DNA of 64,000 nt, from contig NZ_CP080377.1 in the NCBI RefSeq assembly GCF_019443505.1, positions 3,720,001 to 3,784,000 of the forward strand, in the 5' to 3' direction. Under the pieces are notes generated by a model. That model ran no database searches. It had not been told where the DNA came from and was given only the letters and a program-made list of their open reading frames with translations. How positions within the stretch are numbered: position 1 is the first letter of the stretch; each line of letters starts with the position of its first letter. Shown one piece after another: positions 25,511 to 35,010 of this stretch. The DNA comes from Janthinobacterium sp. PAMC25594 (lineage in GTDB: Bacteria; Pseudomonadota; Gammaproteobacteria; Burkholderiales; Burkholderiaceae_D). The position numbers and the translations under genes are program-made.

Positions 25511-26479
25511 TTAAAAAGGCGAGTTCGGAAAGTAAAACTGCTTGGCATTCTCGCGCGTGATCAGCACCGACGGGATGATGGTGTTGGCCGGCAATTTATC
25601 CCCTTTCAGGCGCGCTTCCGTCGTCAGCTTGATGGCGTCGTACATGAACTTGGGCGAGTACGACACGTCGGCCACGATCAGCGGGTCGGAACCGTCCATG
25701 ATCTTCTTGACGGCTCCCTTCGCGCCCGCGCCGCCGAACACTTGCTTGATGTCCGTGCGCTTGGCTTGCGCGATGGCCTTTTGCACGCCGATGGCCATGT
25801 CGTCATCGGCGGCCCAGACGGCGTCGATCTGCTTGAAGCGCGTCAGATAATCCTGCATGACCTTGAAGGCATCGTCGCGGTTCCAGTTGCCATACTTGGC
25901 GTCCAAGACCTTGATCTCGGGATGGCCTTTCATGACGGCGGAAAACGCATCGTAGCGCTCGTTATCGAGCGTGGTCGGCATGCCGCGCAGCACGACGATA
26001 TTGCCCTTGCCATTCAAGCTTTTCGCCAAATACTCGGCTGGCAGCTTGCCGAAGGCCGTGTTGTCACCCGCGATGTACGCATCCTGCGACTGCGTATTCG
26101 TCAAGCCACGGTCGACCACCGTTACGTACACGCCCTTGTTTTTCACTTGCGCCACGGGCTGCGTCAGGGACGCCGACTCGATGGGGAAGATCACCAGGGT
26201 GTTGATCTTGTTCACCGTCAACATGTCCTGCAACTGGTTCGCCTGCTCGGGCGCCGTGGCGGCCGTCTTGACGATGATTTTTAGTCCCGGATGGGCTTTT
26301 TCCAGCTCCGCCTTGGCCTGGTTCGCCCACCACACGATGCCGGACGTGAAACTGTGCGTGGCCGTGGGAATAGCCACGCCGACGACGAGCTTCTCGGCCG
26401 CCTGCGCCTGCGCACTCGGCAAGGCCCACGCCTGCATCACCAGCACTGCCATCCCTGCTACCCGTATAAAGCTCTTCAT
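25511..26479 (-). CDS. Periplasmic sugar-binding protein of ABC importer (RbsB-like)
   Basis: 322 residues. Signal peptide [20 protein letters not shown]...AQA, then a LacI-like periplasmic binding fold starting [20 protein letters not shown]. Also seen are [39 protein letters not shown] and [18 protein letters not shown]. It delivers a sugar or polyol to the permease. GGAGGAG precedes ATG 26479. Ligand unknown. Confidence 0.93.
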   Translation of the reverse strand: MKSFIRVAGMAVLVMQAWALPSAQAQAAEKLVVGVAIPTATHSFTSGIVWWANQAKAELEKAHPGLKIIVKTAATAPEQANQLQDMLTVNKINTLVIFPIESASLTQPVAQVKNKGVYVTVVDRGLTNTQSQDAYIAGDNTAFGKLPAEYLAKSLNGKGNIVVLRGMPTTLDNERYDAFSAVMKGHPEIKVLDAKYGNWNRDDAFKVMQDYLTRFKQIDAVWAADDDMAIGVQKAIAQAKRTDIKQVFGGAGAKGAVKKIMDGSDPLIVADVSYSPKFMYDAIKLTTEARLKGDKLPANTIIPSVLITRENAKQFYFPNSPF

Positions 26480-26540
26480 GCTGCTCTCCTCCAAGGTTGT
26501 GGGCGCCCGTTGGCTGCCCTTTCAGAACGCCGCTGTGTTT

Positions 26541-27560
26541 TTATTTGCGGCCTCGCTGCAGGAAGGCGACGGCGATGATCACCACGCCTTGCACTGCGGC
26601 ATTCAGGTAGACACTGATGATGCTGGTCAAATTCAGGATATTGCTGATCACGGAGAGCAGGATGGCGCCGATCACGGTGCCGACGATGCGTCCCTCTCCG
26701 CCCTTCAGCGCGGTGCCGACGACGACGACGGCGGCGATGGCTTCGAGTTCCCACAGCAAGCCCGTCGTCGGCGTGGCCGAGCCCAGGCGCGGCACGTACA
26801 GCACGGTGGCGATGCCCACGCAGACGCCCAGCAGCATGTAGGTGGCGATCTTGACTCTGTCGACGTTGATGGCCGCATAGCGCGCCACTTGCTCGTTGGA
26901 ACCAATCGCCTGCACGTGGCGGCCAAAGGTCGTACGGTTGAGGATGACGGCGCCGGCCGCGGCGACGAACAGAAAGATCCAGATCGGAATCGGCGCACCC
27001 AGCACGCTCGTGTAATACACAGGGCTGTACAGCTCGGACAGGGTGGCATCCAGGGTCAGGGCGCCGCCATCGGCCAGGTACGTGAGCACGGCGCGGAAGA
27101 TGCCCAGGGTGCCCAGGGTGACGATGAACGGTTCGATATTGCCCTTGCTGATTAATAAACCGTGCATCAGGCCGAAACCGGCACCGAGGATCAAGGCCAT
27201 GGCGATGCCCAGCACCAGCATGGTGATGGGCGCCAGGTTGCCGCCCGCGCCTTGCGCCAGCGCATTCATGAAATAGATCATGCAGCCGGCGATCAGGGCC
27301 GCCATCGAGCCGACCGACAGATCGATGCCGCCGGAAATAATGACGAAGGTCATGCCCACGGCGATGATGCCGATGAAGGCCGTGCGCGTGAGCACGTTCA
27401 TCAGGTTGTCCAGGGTGGCGAAGTCGCCGTTGAGCAAGGTGCCCGCGATGCACAGAGATAACAAGCCCAGCACGGGGCCTAAGCCCTTGATGCGCGCGCC
27501 GAAGCGGGCAACGGCGGTGGCAAGCGGGGATACGGTGGTGTCAGTGCGTGCCGGTTGCAT
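26541..27560 (-). CDS. Sugar ABC transporter permease (RbsC-like)
   Basis: 339 residues, about eight to ten membrane helices, BPD_transp_2 family. Signature [23 protein letters not shown] and C-terminal [21 protein letters not shown] are classic RbsC/YtfT-type. The start ATG 27560 overlaps the ATPase gene by 20 bp. Confidence 0.94.
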   Translation of the reverse strand: MQPARTDTTVSPLATAVARFGARIKGLGPVLGLLSLCIAGTLLNGDFATLDNLMNVLTRTAFIGIIAVGMTFVIISGGIDLSVGSMAALIAGCMIYFMNALAQGAGGNLAPITMLVLGIAMALILGAGFGLMHGLLISKGNIEPFIVTLGTLGIFRAVLTYLADGGALTLDATLSELYSPVYYTSVLGAPIPIWIFLFVAAAGAVILNRTTFGRHVQAIGSNEQVARYAAINVDRVKIATYMLLGVCVGIATVLYVPRLGSATPTTGLLWELEAIAAVVVVGTALKGGEGRIVGTVIGAILLSVISNILNLTSIISVYLNAAVQGVVIIAVAFLQRGRK

Positions 27561-29028
27561 GGGCAATCAACTCCTCTTCGGTCAGGTGGTCAGCAGACAG
27601 GGTGGCTTGCAAGGTGCCGGCGCGCATCACGGCCACGCGGTGGCACAGGCCGATCAATTCGATCAATTCCGATGAAATCACGATCACGGCGCGCCCTTCG
27701 GCGGCCAGGCGGTGGATCAAAAAATAAATGTCGCGCTTGGCGCCCACGTCCACGCCACGGCTCGGCTCATCGAGCACGACGACACGGGGATCGGAATGCA
27801 GGTATTTCGCCAGCGCCAGCTTTTGCTGATTGCCGCCGGACAGCATGCGCGCGCGGCTGTTCAGGTCGCCCGTGCGGATGTTGAAATCCGTCACAGCCTT
27901 GGCCAGCGCCGCTTTTTCCCCTGCGACATCGAGCCAGGGCCGCGCATAGCGCTCCATGGTCATCATGGTGAGGTTTTCGCGCAAGCCCAGGTTCACGTGC
28001 AAGCCCTTGCCCTTGCGGTCTTCACTCAGGTAGGTCATGCCGTGCTGCATGGCTTCACGCGGCGTGCGGATGTCCACGGGCTGGCCATTGATCTCGATCA
28101 GCCCCGCGCTGCGCGGGCGCAAGCCCAGCACCGCTTCGAACGATTCCGTGCGCCCCGCGCCCACCAGGCCCGCAAAGCCCAGCACTTCGCCGGCGCGCAC
28201 CTCGAACGACAGGTCTTTCGACCAGCCGGGAACAGACAATCCCCCGACTTTCAGGAGAACGGGCGCATCCGGCGCCAGCGGCACTTTCGCCGGGAACATG
28301 TCGGACAATTCGCGCCCCACCATCAGGTTCGCCATCTGCTGGCGCGTCAGGCTGGCCGTCGGCTCGCGCGTGACGAAACGCCCGTCGCGCATGACGATGA
28401 CCTCGTCCGTGTTGCGCTCCACTTCGTCGAGCTTGTGGGAGATATACAGGATGGTGACGCCATCGCTTTTCAGCTGTGCCATGACGGCAAACAGGCGCTG
28501 GGTTTCCGACGACGTCAGGGTGGCCGTCGGCTCATCCATGATCAGGAAGCGGGCGCGGCGCGACAAAGCCTTGGCGATTTCCACAAGCTGCTTTTCGGCG
28601 ACGATCAGGTCGCGGATTTTTGTCTCGGGCGACACGTCCAGGCCCACCTGCTTCAGGTAGCGCGACGCTTCTTCGCGCATGGCCGCCTCGTCGAGCAGCC
28701 AGCCGCGCGTTTTCTCATGGCCCAGGAACATGTTCTGCGCCACCGTCAGGTGCTCGGCCAGGTTGAATTCCTGGTGAATCAGCACGATGCCCGCGCTTTC
28801 CGCCGCGCGCGAACTGGCAAAGCGCCGGGGCTGGCCATCGATCAGCAACTGCCCTTCGCTCACGCCCTCGTAGCCGGCGAGGATTTTCATCAGGGTCGAC
28901 TTGCCGGCGCCGTTTTCGCCCAGCAAGCCATACACGCGCCCGGGCGACAGGGTAAAACTGACGCCATGCAAGACGCGCACGGGGCCGAAATCCTTGCACA
29001 CCCCCTCGAAACCGACGGCAACGCTCAC
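27541..29028 (-). CDS. Sugar ABC transporter ATPase, two nucleotide-binding domains (RbsA/MglA-like)
   Basis: 495 residues from GTG 29028, overlapping the LacI stop as TAGTG and preceded by AGGGAG. Domain 1: Walker [13 protein letters not shown]; the usual LSGGQ signature is replaced by [16 protein letters not shown], as is common in domain 1 of this family; Walker [12 protein letters not shown]. Domain 2: degenerate P-loop [11 protein letters not shown], signature [14 protein letters not shown], Walker [13 protein letters not shown]. It energises the permease. The longer frame upstream of 29028 overlaps the regulator gene and is not real. Confidence 0.94.
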   Translation of the reverse strand: MSVAVGFEGVCKDFGPVRVLHGVSFTLSPGRVYGLLGENGAGKSTLMKILAGYEGVSEGQLLIDGQPRRFASSRAAESAGIVLIHQEFNLAEHLTVAQNMFLGHEKTRGWLLDEAAMREEASRYLKQVGLDVSPETKIRDLIVAEKQLVEIAKALSRRARFLIMDEPTATLTSSETQRLFAVMAQLKSDGVTILYISHKLDEVERNTDEVIVMRDGRFVTREPTASLTRQQMANLMVGRELSDMFPAKVPLAPDAPVLLKVGGLSVPGWSKDLSFEVRAGEVLGFAGLVGAGRTESFEAVLGLRPRSAGLIEINGQPVDIRTPREAMQHGMTYLSEDRKGKGLHVNLGLRENLTMMTMERYARPWLDVAGEKAALAKAVTDFNIRTGDLNSRARMLSGGNQQKLALAKYLHSDPRVVVLDEPSRGVDVGAKRDIYFLIHRLAAEGRAVIVISSELIELIGLCHRVAVMRAGTLQATLSADHLTEEELIAHATGTH

Positions 29029-30065
29029 TATGCACTCCCTCGCAGAATTAATCGGTGTTGCAGCAGCACGCCAGGCACGCTGGCCGCCGGGTTGGCCAGC
29101 CGCTGCAGCAATAAGCGTGCCGCCGTCTCGCCCAGCTCGCGCATCGGCTGCGCGATGGTGGTCAATCCCGGATCGATCTGCGCGGCGATGGCGATATCGT
29201 CGAAGCCGATCACGGCCACGTCTTCCGGCACGCGTTTTCCTAACTGGCGCAGCGCGCTCAAGACGCCGATGGCCAGGGTGTCGGACACGGCAAAGATGGC
29301 CGTCGGCGCATCCGGTCCCTCCATCATGCGCAAGGTGGCGGCCGTGCCCGCTTCGTAATCGAGGCTTTGCACCGTGTGCACCCACTGCGGCCGCACGGGC
29401 AGGCCGGCCCCCGCCAAGGTGTCCAGATAGCCTTGCTGGCGTTGCCGCGCGTACAGGTAGCGTTCATCGGAATTGATCAGGCCGATGCGCGTATGGCCGC
29501 GCGACAGCAGATGCGCGACGGCGTCGGAGGCGGCGCGGTGGTTGTCGATGCCGACATAGGGCACGGCCACGGCGGGATCGAATTCGCAGCAGGCCACCCA
29601 CGGCAGGCTGACGGATTCATGCGACAGCGCATGCTGCACCGTGTCCGGGTCGAGGCAGATGGCGCCATCGGCCCGGTGCATGCGCAGCAAGTCAAAGTAG
29701 GAACGTTCGCGGCCCGCGTCGGCGCCCGTGTCGCACAGCAACACGAAATAGCCGTGTTCGCGCGCCACCGTATCGATGCCGCGCACGATCTGCGCATAAA
29801 ACGGGTTGCCCACGTCGGGCACCATGGTCAGCAGCATGCGGCTCTCGGCCGTGCGCAGGCTGCGCGCCAGGTGGTTCATGCGGTAGCCGAGCGCCGCCAC
29901 GGACGCGAGCACTTTGTCGCGCGTGGGCGCCCGCACCCCGGCCTGCTCGTTCATCACGCGCGAGACGGTGGCCACCGACACCCCCGCATGCGCGGCAACG
30001 GCGCTGATGGAGACGGTTTCTGTCGGCAAAGAAGACGGGACGGCTGGCGGCATGGGGCTTTTCAT
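29028..30065 (-). CDS. LacI-family repressor of the sugar operon
   Basis: 345 residues. HTH VSISAVAAHAGVSVATVSRV, hinge AALGYRMNHLARSLRT, then the sugar-binding domain (VPDVGNPFYAQIVRGIDTVA). It is the first gene of the operon with the ABC ATPase, permease, binding protein, isomerase and oxidoreductase, so autoregulation is expected. A 26-bp perfect palindrome begins exactly at the ATG (30065), leaving no room for a ribosome site. Either the mRNA is leaderless, or ATG 30053 or an upstream TTG (30113) is used. Confidence 0.9.
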   Translation of the reverse strand: MKSPMPPAVPSSLPTETVSISAVAAHAGVSVATVSRVMNEQAGVRAPTRDKVLASVAALGYRMNHLARSLRTAESRMLLTMVPDVGNPFYAQIVRGIDTVAREHGYFVLLCDTGADAGRERSYFDLLRMHRADGAICLDPDTVQHALSHESVSLPWVACCEFDPAVAVPYVGIDNHRAASDAVAHLLSRGHTRIGLINSDERYLYARQRQQGYLDTLAGAGLPVRPQWVHTVQSLDYEAGTAATLRMMEGPDAPTAIFAVSDTLAIGVLSALRQLGKRVPEDVAVIGFDDIAIAAQIDPGLTTIAQPMRELGETAARLLLQRLANPAASVPGVLLQHRLILRGSA

Positions 30066-30090
30066 ATAAATGTAATCGATTACATTTATA
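30065..30090. promoter_or_regulatory. Perfect 26-bp LacI-type operator abutting the repressor start codon
   Basis: Core TGTAATCGATTACA (30071-30084) with AT-rich arms, all self-complementary across 26 bases. The CpG-centred core is typical of LacI/GalR operators. It overlaps the presumed translation start of the repressor at 30065 and should control the whole 23205-30065 operon. Confidence 0.9.
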
Positions 30091-30254
30091 GGCCAGTCGC
30101 GCCCGCGATGCAAACATTATCGATGCTGCGGTGCGGGAAAAATGGCCCGTGCAAGCCGCTGGCAATAGGTATTCACCGGGGTTGGACGGGCCAGTGCTGC
30201 ATGGCAAAATAATATGTCAGGGGAAACTGGGCGCCGGTAACATTACTCCGACAC

Positions 30255-30278
30255 CCAGGCAACGCCCCCGTTGCCTGG
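30255..30278 (-). other. Strong hairpin downstream of the CsgG/LPP20-like lipoprotein gene
   Basis: Ten-base perfect stem (CCAGGCAACG / CGTTGCCTGG) with a four-base loop, 42 bp after the stop at 30320. No T-run follows on the minus strand, so it may be a Rho-assisted end or an mRNA stabiliser. Confidence 0.6.
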
Positions 30279-30319
30279 CTCCGTGGCGACTTGCCTGCAT
30301 TCACCAGGCCAAGATAGGC

Positions 30320-31756
30320 TTACCAATCCTTGTCGCCAGCCTCTGCGGCGGAATTTTTGGCAGCCGCAGGTGCATTGCGCTTCGCTTCGGTTTTCACCGG
30401 CGCCACCGCAGGCTCCACCTTGACGATGGTTTTTTCCGCAGGTGCCGCTTCCCGCACCTGCAGCGCGCCCGCCGCGATGCCGTCGAGCTTGATCTTGACG
30501 TTTTCCAGCACGCCATACGACAGCTTTGGCGTCACGCGCTCGATACGTACCTCGCAGCACAGCTTTTCCATATTGCCCAGGGATTGACCAGTCTGCGGAT
30601 CCTTGATCTCCTTGCCTTGCTGATACACACGATAGCGGCCGTTTTCCACCACGGCGTTGCCACCCTGGCTCAATACGACGTTATCACCATCGCGCTCGAC
30701 GATGGAAATAGGAAAAGTGCGCAGCAGAATGGCCTCGGTGGCCTGCTTGACGATCTCCGCCTGCATGTTCTTCAGCGTCTGGCTCTCATTGAAGTTACTG
30801 CCCAGGGTCGTGGCGGCAATCGCTGGCGGCTCGCCGCGCAGGGTGGTCGATTGCAGGATCTGCCGCGTGGCCAGATTGATCATGCGTTGCGAGACCGACC
30901 AAGCGCCAGCATACGATACCAGTTCGCGGTCCGAGGTCTGCAGCTTGCGCGCATGACGCTGGTAAGCGAATTCATTGACCACGCCGACCCACACCAGATC
31001 CGCGCTCAGCGCCTGTCCCAACTTGGCAAGGTCGCTACTCGGGGAATTACCCGAGGTAATCATATTCAATTCATCCTGCAACTCGCCCTCGAACTGGCGA
31101 TCCAGCACGGTAAAGCGGCCCGTTTGCGACAATGCATCAATGATCTGCTGGCGTATCGGCGCCAGCACTTCCTGCGCCGGCACCGCCCGCCCGCCAATAT
31201 TGAAGCTGGCTTGCTCGCTACGCAGCGGCGCCACGATGATCTTGATCTTGCCACTATCGGCTGGCGCTTTGAACTTGGCAATGCGCGCTTCGATCTCCAC
31301 CTTGTACAGACCGCCCTTGGAAAACGGCGATGACATGTCAAGTACCTTGAACGAGGACACCACGCCCTTCGATTGACTGATGATCTGCTCGGCAAAGGCC
31401 TGGCCCTGCATGGTCGCCTTCATACTGGCGCTCCCCGAACCCGCCGTTGAATCGACATCGAGCGTTGCCGTCACCTGCTCAAACATGCTCGCATTGCTTG
31501 AACTGGCTTGCACCGTAGCGCCATTGACTTGCATGATGGCAAGCTTGAGCGCGTCATTGAGCGCGGCACCCGGCGAAATGCCGCTACCGGTTACCGTCGT
31601 AGTGACTTGTTCGACCTGTCCGACGTCAGGTGTCTGCGTCAGATTAGGCGCGCTTGACACAACAGGCGGCTGCGCAGCTTTCTCGCCGCAAGCAGCCAGG
31701 CTCAAGGCGATACTCAGCATGATGGCTGGTATACTGGATTTCATTGTGATCTTCAT
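30320..31756 (-). CDS. Lipoprotein with LPP20/FlgT-N-like and CsgG/TolB-like regions
   Basis: 478 residues. A signal peptide ends LAAC (Cys23). Residues ~45-150 resemble the LPP20/FlgT N-terminal pattern (VTGSGISPGAALNDALKLAI, then VQASSS). Residues ~160-330 resemble CsgG/LpoB/TolB-N domains (VAPLRSEQASFN, GRFTVLDRQFEGELQDEL, LAKLGQALSADLVWVGVV, IRQQIIDALSQ). A basic, Lys/Ala-rich tail ends GDKDW. It is probably an outer-membrane lipoprotein in an envelope assembly. A terminator separates it from the upstream 204-residue gene. The function is unknown; the domain reading rests on motif recall. Confidence 0.7.
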   Translation of the reverse strand: MKITMKSSIPAIMLSIALSLAACGEKAAQPPVVSSAPNLTQTPDVGQVEQVTTTVTGSGISPGAALNDALKLAIMQVNGATVQASSSNASMFEQVTATLDVDSTAGSGSASMKATMQGQAFAEQIISQSKGVVSSFKVLDMSSPFSKGGLYKVEIEARIAKFKAPADSGKIKIIVAPLRSEQASFNIGGRAVPAQEVLAPIRQQIIDALSQTGRFTVLDRQFEGELQDELNMITSGNSPSSDLAKLGQALSADLVWVGVVNEFAYQRHARKLQTSDRELVSYAGAWSVSQRMINLATRQILQSTTLRGEPPAIAATTLGSNFNESQTLKNMQAEIVKQATEAILLRTFPISIVERDGDNVVLSQGGNAVVENGRYRVYQQGKEIKDPQTGQSLGNMEKLCCEVRIERVTPKLSYGVLENVKIKLDGIAAGALQVREAAPAEKTIVKVEPAVAPVKTEAKRNAPAAAKNSAAEAGDKDW

Positions 31757-31774
31757 AGGCAATTCCATTGTCCC

Positions 31775-31801
31775 AAAAAAAAAGGGCGAACCAGTCGCCC
31801 T
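31775..31801 (-). terminator. Intrinsic terminator between the 204-residue exported protein and the CsgG-like gene
   Basis: Minus-strand stem AGGGCGA / TCGCCCT with a five-base loop, followed by an uninterrupted T-run (31783-31775). It lies 26 bp after the stop at 31828 and just before the next gene, so the CsgG-like gene is expressed by read-through or its own promoter. Confidence 0.85.
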
Positions 31802-31827
31802 GCTATCTTTCCTACTCCGTTTTTGAC

Positions 31828-32442
31828 TTACAGCAATGCAGTAGCGTCGCTGGCTTCTTTTGGCAGCGGAATATTATTATTCTTGGCAAAATCGATCGCT
31901 ACTTTCAAGGTGCTGCCGACGGCCTTGATCGATGACGGCAGGTTTTGCGCGATAAACAGGGCCGAATTGGCCGATGCGCCCAGAGCAGTGATCGATGGCT
32001 TGAAACTACCGACATCCTTGCTCATGCCGACGTACTGGATCACGCCTTTCGACAGATCTATCAGGCCTTCCGTGAAGCGCTGCTTGCTCGCATCATCCAT
32101 GGCGACTTTCTTGCCCTTCATTTGCTCTTCCAGCAGTTTGCTGTTTTCGCTTTGCATCTTGCTCGCACCCTGCAGGCTATCCTTGGTGGCGCCTTCGGTC
32201 AGATTCTGCGCTTCCAGGGCGGCCTTATCCGACTGTTCCTTCAAACCAAACGCGGCCAGCATGGTGGCATCGGCTTTCATGACGCTTTGCGTACCGCCGA
32301 CATATTTCTTGACGATCTGCTCGGCGGTAACTCCCTTGCCGCCACCCAGCGCACCGGACAGGCCACCGAATTGAGCCGATGCCAGGCTCGAAACTGCCAA
32401 CAGGGTCGCACCCAACAATGCGGAAATACGAATATGCTTCAT
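31828..32442 (-). CDS. Exported hypothetical protein (204 aa)
   Basis: Signal peptide MKHIRISALLGATLLAVSSL...ASA, then a Gly-rich segment (QFGGLSGALGGGKG), then a helical domain rich in Lys, Glu and Ala (TAEQIVKKYVGGTQSVMKAD, LLEEQMKGKKVAMDDASKQR). No cysteine follows the signal, so it is periplasmic or secreted, not a lipoprotein. It is third in a run of four exported proteins on one strand. I recognise no family. The start is ATG 32442, with AAGG upstream. Confidence 0.75.
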   Translation of the reverse strand: MKHIRISALLGATLLAVSSLASAQFGGLSGALGGGKGVTAEQIVKKYVGGTQSVMKADATMLAAFGLKEQSDKAALEAQNLTEGATKDSLQGASKMQSENSKLLEEQMKGKKVAMDDASKQRFTEGLIDLSKGVIQYVGMSKDVGSFKPSITALGASANSALFIAQNLPSSIKAVGSTLKVAIDFAKNNNIPLPKEASDATALL

Positions 32443-32524
32443 GACTTGCCTTTTATAAGAAGAATGGGAAACAGTCGAGGGAATGGAAGATGCGGGCGTT
32501 CGACCTGCCGCCCGCACCGGTATG

Positions 32525-33640
32525 TCAATACACGCCAGCGGCGCTCAAGCGGCTGATAATTTCCTTGGCCGCCAGTGCGGAAGCGTCCTTCAACGCCTTG
32601 GTCTGGGCTGTCGCATTGTCCGCACCGAGGCCAAAATACTGTACCGGTGGCACGGCCGCCACTTCACGTGGCAAGGCGCCACGCAAATCGAGTACGCGGC
32701 CGGTGACCGATACCACGACGCGCTGCAAACCGGTCGCTTCATCGGTCGCGGCAGGATTGACGTCAAAGGTGGCCAATGCCAGCAAGGGCACATTCGCCTT
32801 GCGCAAGGCGGCAACGATGGAGCGCAAGGTCGCAGGCGCCAAATCATTGCCTTTGGAAAAATCTTTATTCACGGATGGAATGTCCTTATCACCGAGTACG
32901 AACTCAGGATCGGCGACCAAGTACCCTGCTTGCGAAAACACGCTCGTCACGGCCGTCTTCTGGTTGGCCAGCGAAAACACACGGTAGTCGGTTTCATCTG
33001 CTTTGCGCACGGTGCTGCCACCGGTTTCGACTTTGATAGTCTGCTTGAGAGCAACGTTTTCATTCCGGCGCACGGTGGCACTGGTGGCAATGGCGCCGCC
33101 GCCCAGCGATTCGCCTTCGCGGCCGTTCACGCTGCCGCTCGTTTTCGCGCTACCGTCGAGGGTCAACTCGGCACGCTTGACCACACGCTCATCAAATGCC
33201 TTCACGCTGGCTACTTCGCGGCCGACAAAGACATACACCATCTGCGATTTTTCCCCGTTCGATACCCGACCGGTGGCACTGGCACCTTTCAGGGTATTCC
33301 TCAGTTTTGCCACATTGAGTTCGGCACGCACTACCACGGAATATTTACGCAGGCTGACCTGATCTTGCTCGTTCAAGACAACAGTACTGAGCAAGAATTT
33401 ATCCAGATTGGCTTCAATTTTTCCCTGGATCGCTTCAAAGTTCTCCGATTCGGCTTCGCCGCTTTCAGCGAAATAACGTTCTATCGCCGCCATTTGCGCC
33501 TTCTGATAAGCCATTTCCTTGTCGGCATCCGTCAGCATGGCCGCATATTTCACCGTCGCCGCGCCTTTTATCTGAATAACCTGGGAAAAACATGAGCCGG
33601 CCAAAAACAAGCCCAGGCAAAACAACATCAATTTTTTCAT
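32525..33640 (-). CDS. Exported protein with LPP20/FlgT-like N-terminus
   Basis: 371 residues. Signal peptide MKKLMLFCLGLFLAGS followed by Cys17 (weak lipobox). Residues ~25-115 have IQIKGAATVKYAAMLTDADK, AYQKAQMAAIERYFAES and LRKYSVVVRAELNVAKLRNT, resembling LPP20/FlgT-N proteins. The middle is Ser/Gly/Thr-rich. The C-terminal ~150 residues (TLRSIVAALRKANVPLLALA, VVVSVTGRVLDLRG) resemble the TolB-like part of FlgT-type proteins. It begins right next to the stop of the upstream gene (0-bp gap), so translation is coupled. Flagellar genes are absent here, so the role is probably not flagellar. Confidence 0.7.
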   Translation of the reverse strand: MKKLMLFCLGLFLAGSCFSQVIQIKGAATVKYAAMLTDADKEMAYQKAQMAAIERYFAESGEAESENFEAIQGKIEANLDKFLLSTVVLNEQDQVSLRKYSVVVRAELNVAKLRNTLKGASATGRVSNGEKSQMVYVFVGREVASVKAFDERVVKRAELTLDGSAKTSGSVNGREGESLGGGAIATSATVRRNENVALKQTIKVETGGSTVRKADETDYRVFSLANQKTAVTSVFSQAGYLVADPEFVLGDKDIPSVNKDFSKGNDLAPATLRSIVAALRKANVPLLALATFDVNPAATDEATGLQRVVVSVTGRVLDLRGALPREVAAVPPVQYFGLGADNATAQTKALKDASALAAKEIISRLSAAGVY

Positions 33641-34819
33641 CTATTTACTAGCCTTTAATATCACCCGAGTTACCTCGATTTGTTTCCCAATATCCTTGGC
33701 TCCTGCCGCGGTCTGTATCCATTTCATGTCGCCGCCTTCAAATGCGGCGGTCAGCTTTAAAAACAAACCGCGCAAGGCATCCTGATAGGCGGCAAAATCG
33801 TCGGAGCCGATTCGGCCGGCAGGAACGATCGCCGTTTCGCCGTTTTTCAAGTCAGTATTCAGGAAGTCGGAATGGAGCAACGGTTCTGAAAACTGAACGT
33901 GCGCATAGGCACCATATACATACGATATCGCGACAGCGGTTTCCGCCGTTTTAATCTTGGCAAACTTATTCAGAGAAATATCAAAAACATAATCACCCTC
34001 GCCGATGCTCAAATCGACATCATCACCATTCTCAAGCCGCAGCGACATGCGTCCCAAGGCGTCACCAGCCTTGGTAGGCAACAACGGCACGCCGGCATTG
34101 GCAGATAGCACTGAAGCAAAGGCGTCAACCACCATGCTTTCCATCAGTTGCGGCTGGCTACGCAGCGCGTCGGGCATGACTGCCAGCGCTTCGGGCGCCA
34201 CTGTGGCACGCCGGATCTGGATCGTGCGCTGGCCTGGGCTCGGCAAGGTCGCGTGCGACAGGCGATCCAGATATTGCGTCACCAGGCCCTTGCCCTCTTC
34301 CTTCAACAATAACTGTTCGATGAATCCGCTAATACGTGCCGCATCGGGTGCGTCCGGCGTGGCATCAAACAGGGCGGCATTGACGGGATAACTGCGCACC
34401 ACGGTCTTGCTCTTGTAATCGAATATCAGGGCATCGCCACGCAAATTGACAAAGGTCTTGTAATAACTGCCGAAATTTTCCGTCAATACCGTTTCGCCGG
34501 TCAGTACCAGCACCGTGATCAAGGCCTGATCACTTTTCTTGAGATTAACGAGGGATGCGGGCGGCAACAGGCTGAGGGCAGGATTGGCCACCTTGCCACT
34601 ACGGTCGTTAATAATGCGCGAAAGGTTCTGCCCCGACTTGTCGGCGCGCAGTCGCATATACAATTGGTGAGAATATGGGAAACGAACACTGGCTGTGGCG
34701 GAGTCACCGGCAAATGAAAATCCGGCTACCGCTATATCGGCGGCATAGGCTGGGATCGCGAACAGGGGGAAAATCAGTTGAAATGACAGAACTGCATATA
34801 TCTTGGATTTCGACCACAC
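33641..34819 (-). CDS. Exported hypothetical protein, first gene of the LPP20/CsgG-like cluster
   Basis: 392 residues from GTG 34819, with GAGG seven bases upstream. Signal peptide SFQLIFPLFAIPAYA. The mature protein has no cysteine and an alternating beta/alpha look (ALITVLVLTGETVLTENFGS, DALIFDYKSKTVVRSYPVNA, RRATVAPEALAVMP, DVDLSIGEGDYVFDISLNKF). I recognise no domain. It is coupled to the next gene with no gap and transcribed from an AT-rich promoter region. Lower GC than the Tad and arabinose regions. Confidence 0.75.
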   Translation of the reverse strand: MWSKSKIYAVLSFQLIFPLFAIPAYAADIAVAGFSFAGDSATASVRFPYSHQLYMRLRADKSGQNLSRIINDRSGKVANPALSLLPPASLVNLKKSDQALITVLVLTGETVLTENFGSYYKTFVNLRGDALIFDYKSKTVVRSYPVNAALFDATPDAPDAARISGFIEQLLLKEEGKGLVTQYLDRLSHATLPSPGQRTIQIRRATVAPEALAVMPDALRSQPQLMESMVVDAFASVLSANAGVPLLPTKAGDALGRMSLRLENGDDVDLSIGEGDYVFDISLNKFAKIKTAETAVAISYVYGAYAHVQFSEPLLHSDFLNTDLKNGETAIVPAGRIGSDDFAAYQDALRGLFLKLTAAFEGGDMKWIQTAAGAKDIGKQIEVTRVILKASK

Positions 34820-34854
34820 GGACCAGCCTCTATTGCCTCATGGAAATAGCATAA

Positions 34855-34883
34855 ATTGTAACTTGTTTTCTATAAAACAACCA
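34855..34883 (-). promoter_or_regulatory. Candidate promoter with operator-like dyad for the four-gene exported cluster
   Basis: Minus strand: TGGTTG (34883-34878), a 17-base spacer, TACAAT (34860-34855), 36 bp before GTG 34819. A perfect dyad TTGTTTT-CTAT-AAAACAA (34863-34880) fills the spacer, where a repressor would block RNA polymerase. The whole 34820-35010 gap is strikingly AT-rich. Confidence 0.4.
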
Positions 34884-35010
34884 TGCATTTTGCAAATTTA
34901 TTACGTTTGTTGATAAATTCCGACGCTTCATTATTTATAAAAAATAAGCTTGCGAATATCTGTCTATTTTTTTAGCAGGCGATGTCAATAAAGATCACCA
35001 CCGCCATGCA

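Noticed and set aside
29029..29385. N-terminal extension of the ABC ATPase
   Set aside because: It overlaps the LacI gene and is low-complexity Arg/Ala; GTG 29028 has a ribosome site and begins the true domain.
30255..30278. Hairpin as intrinsic terminator
   Set aside because: Stem is perfect but no T-run follows, so I record it only as a hairpin.
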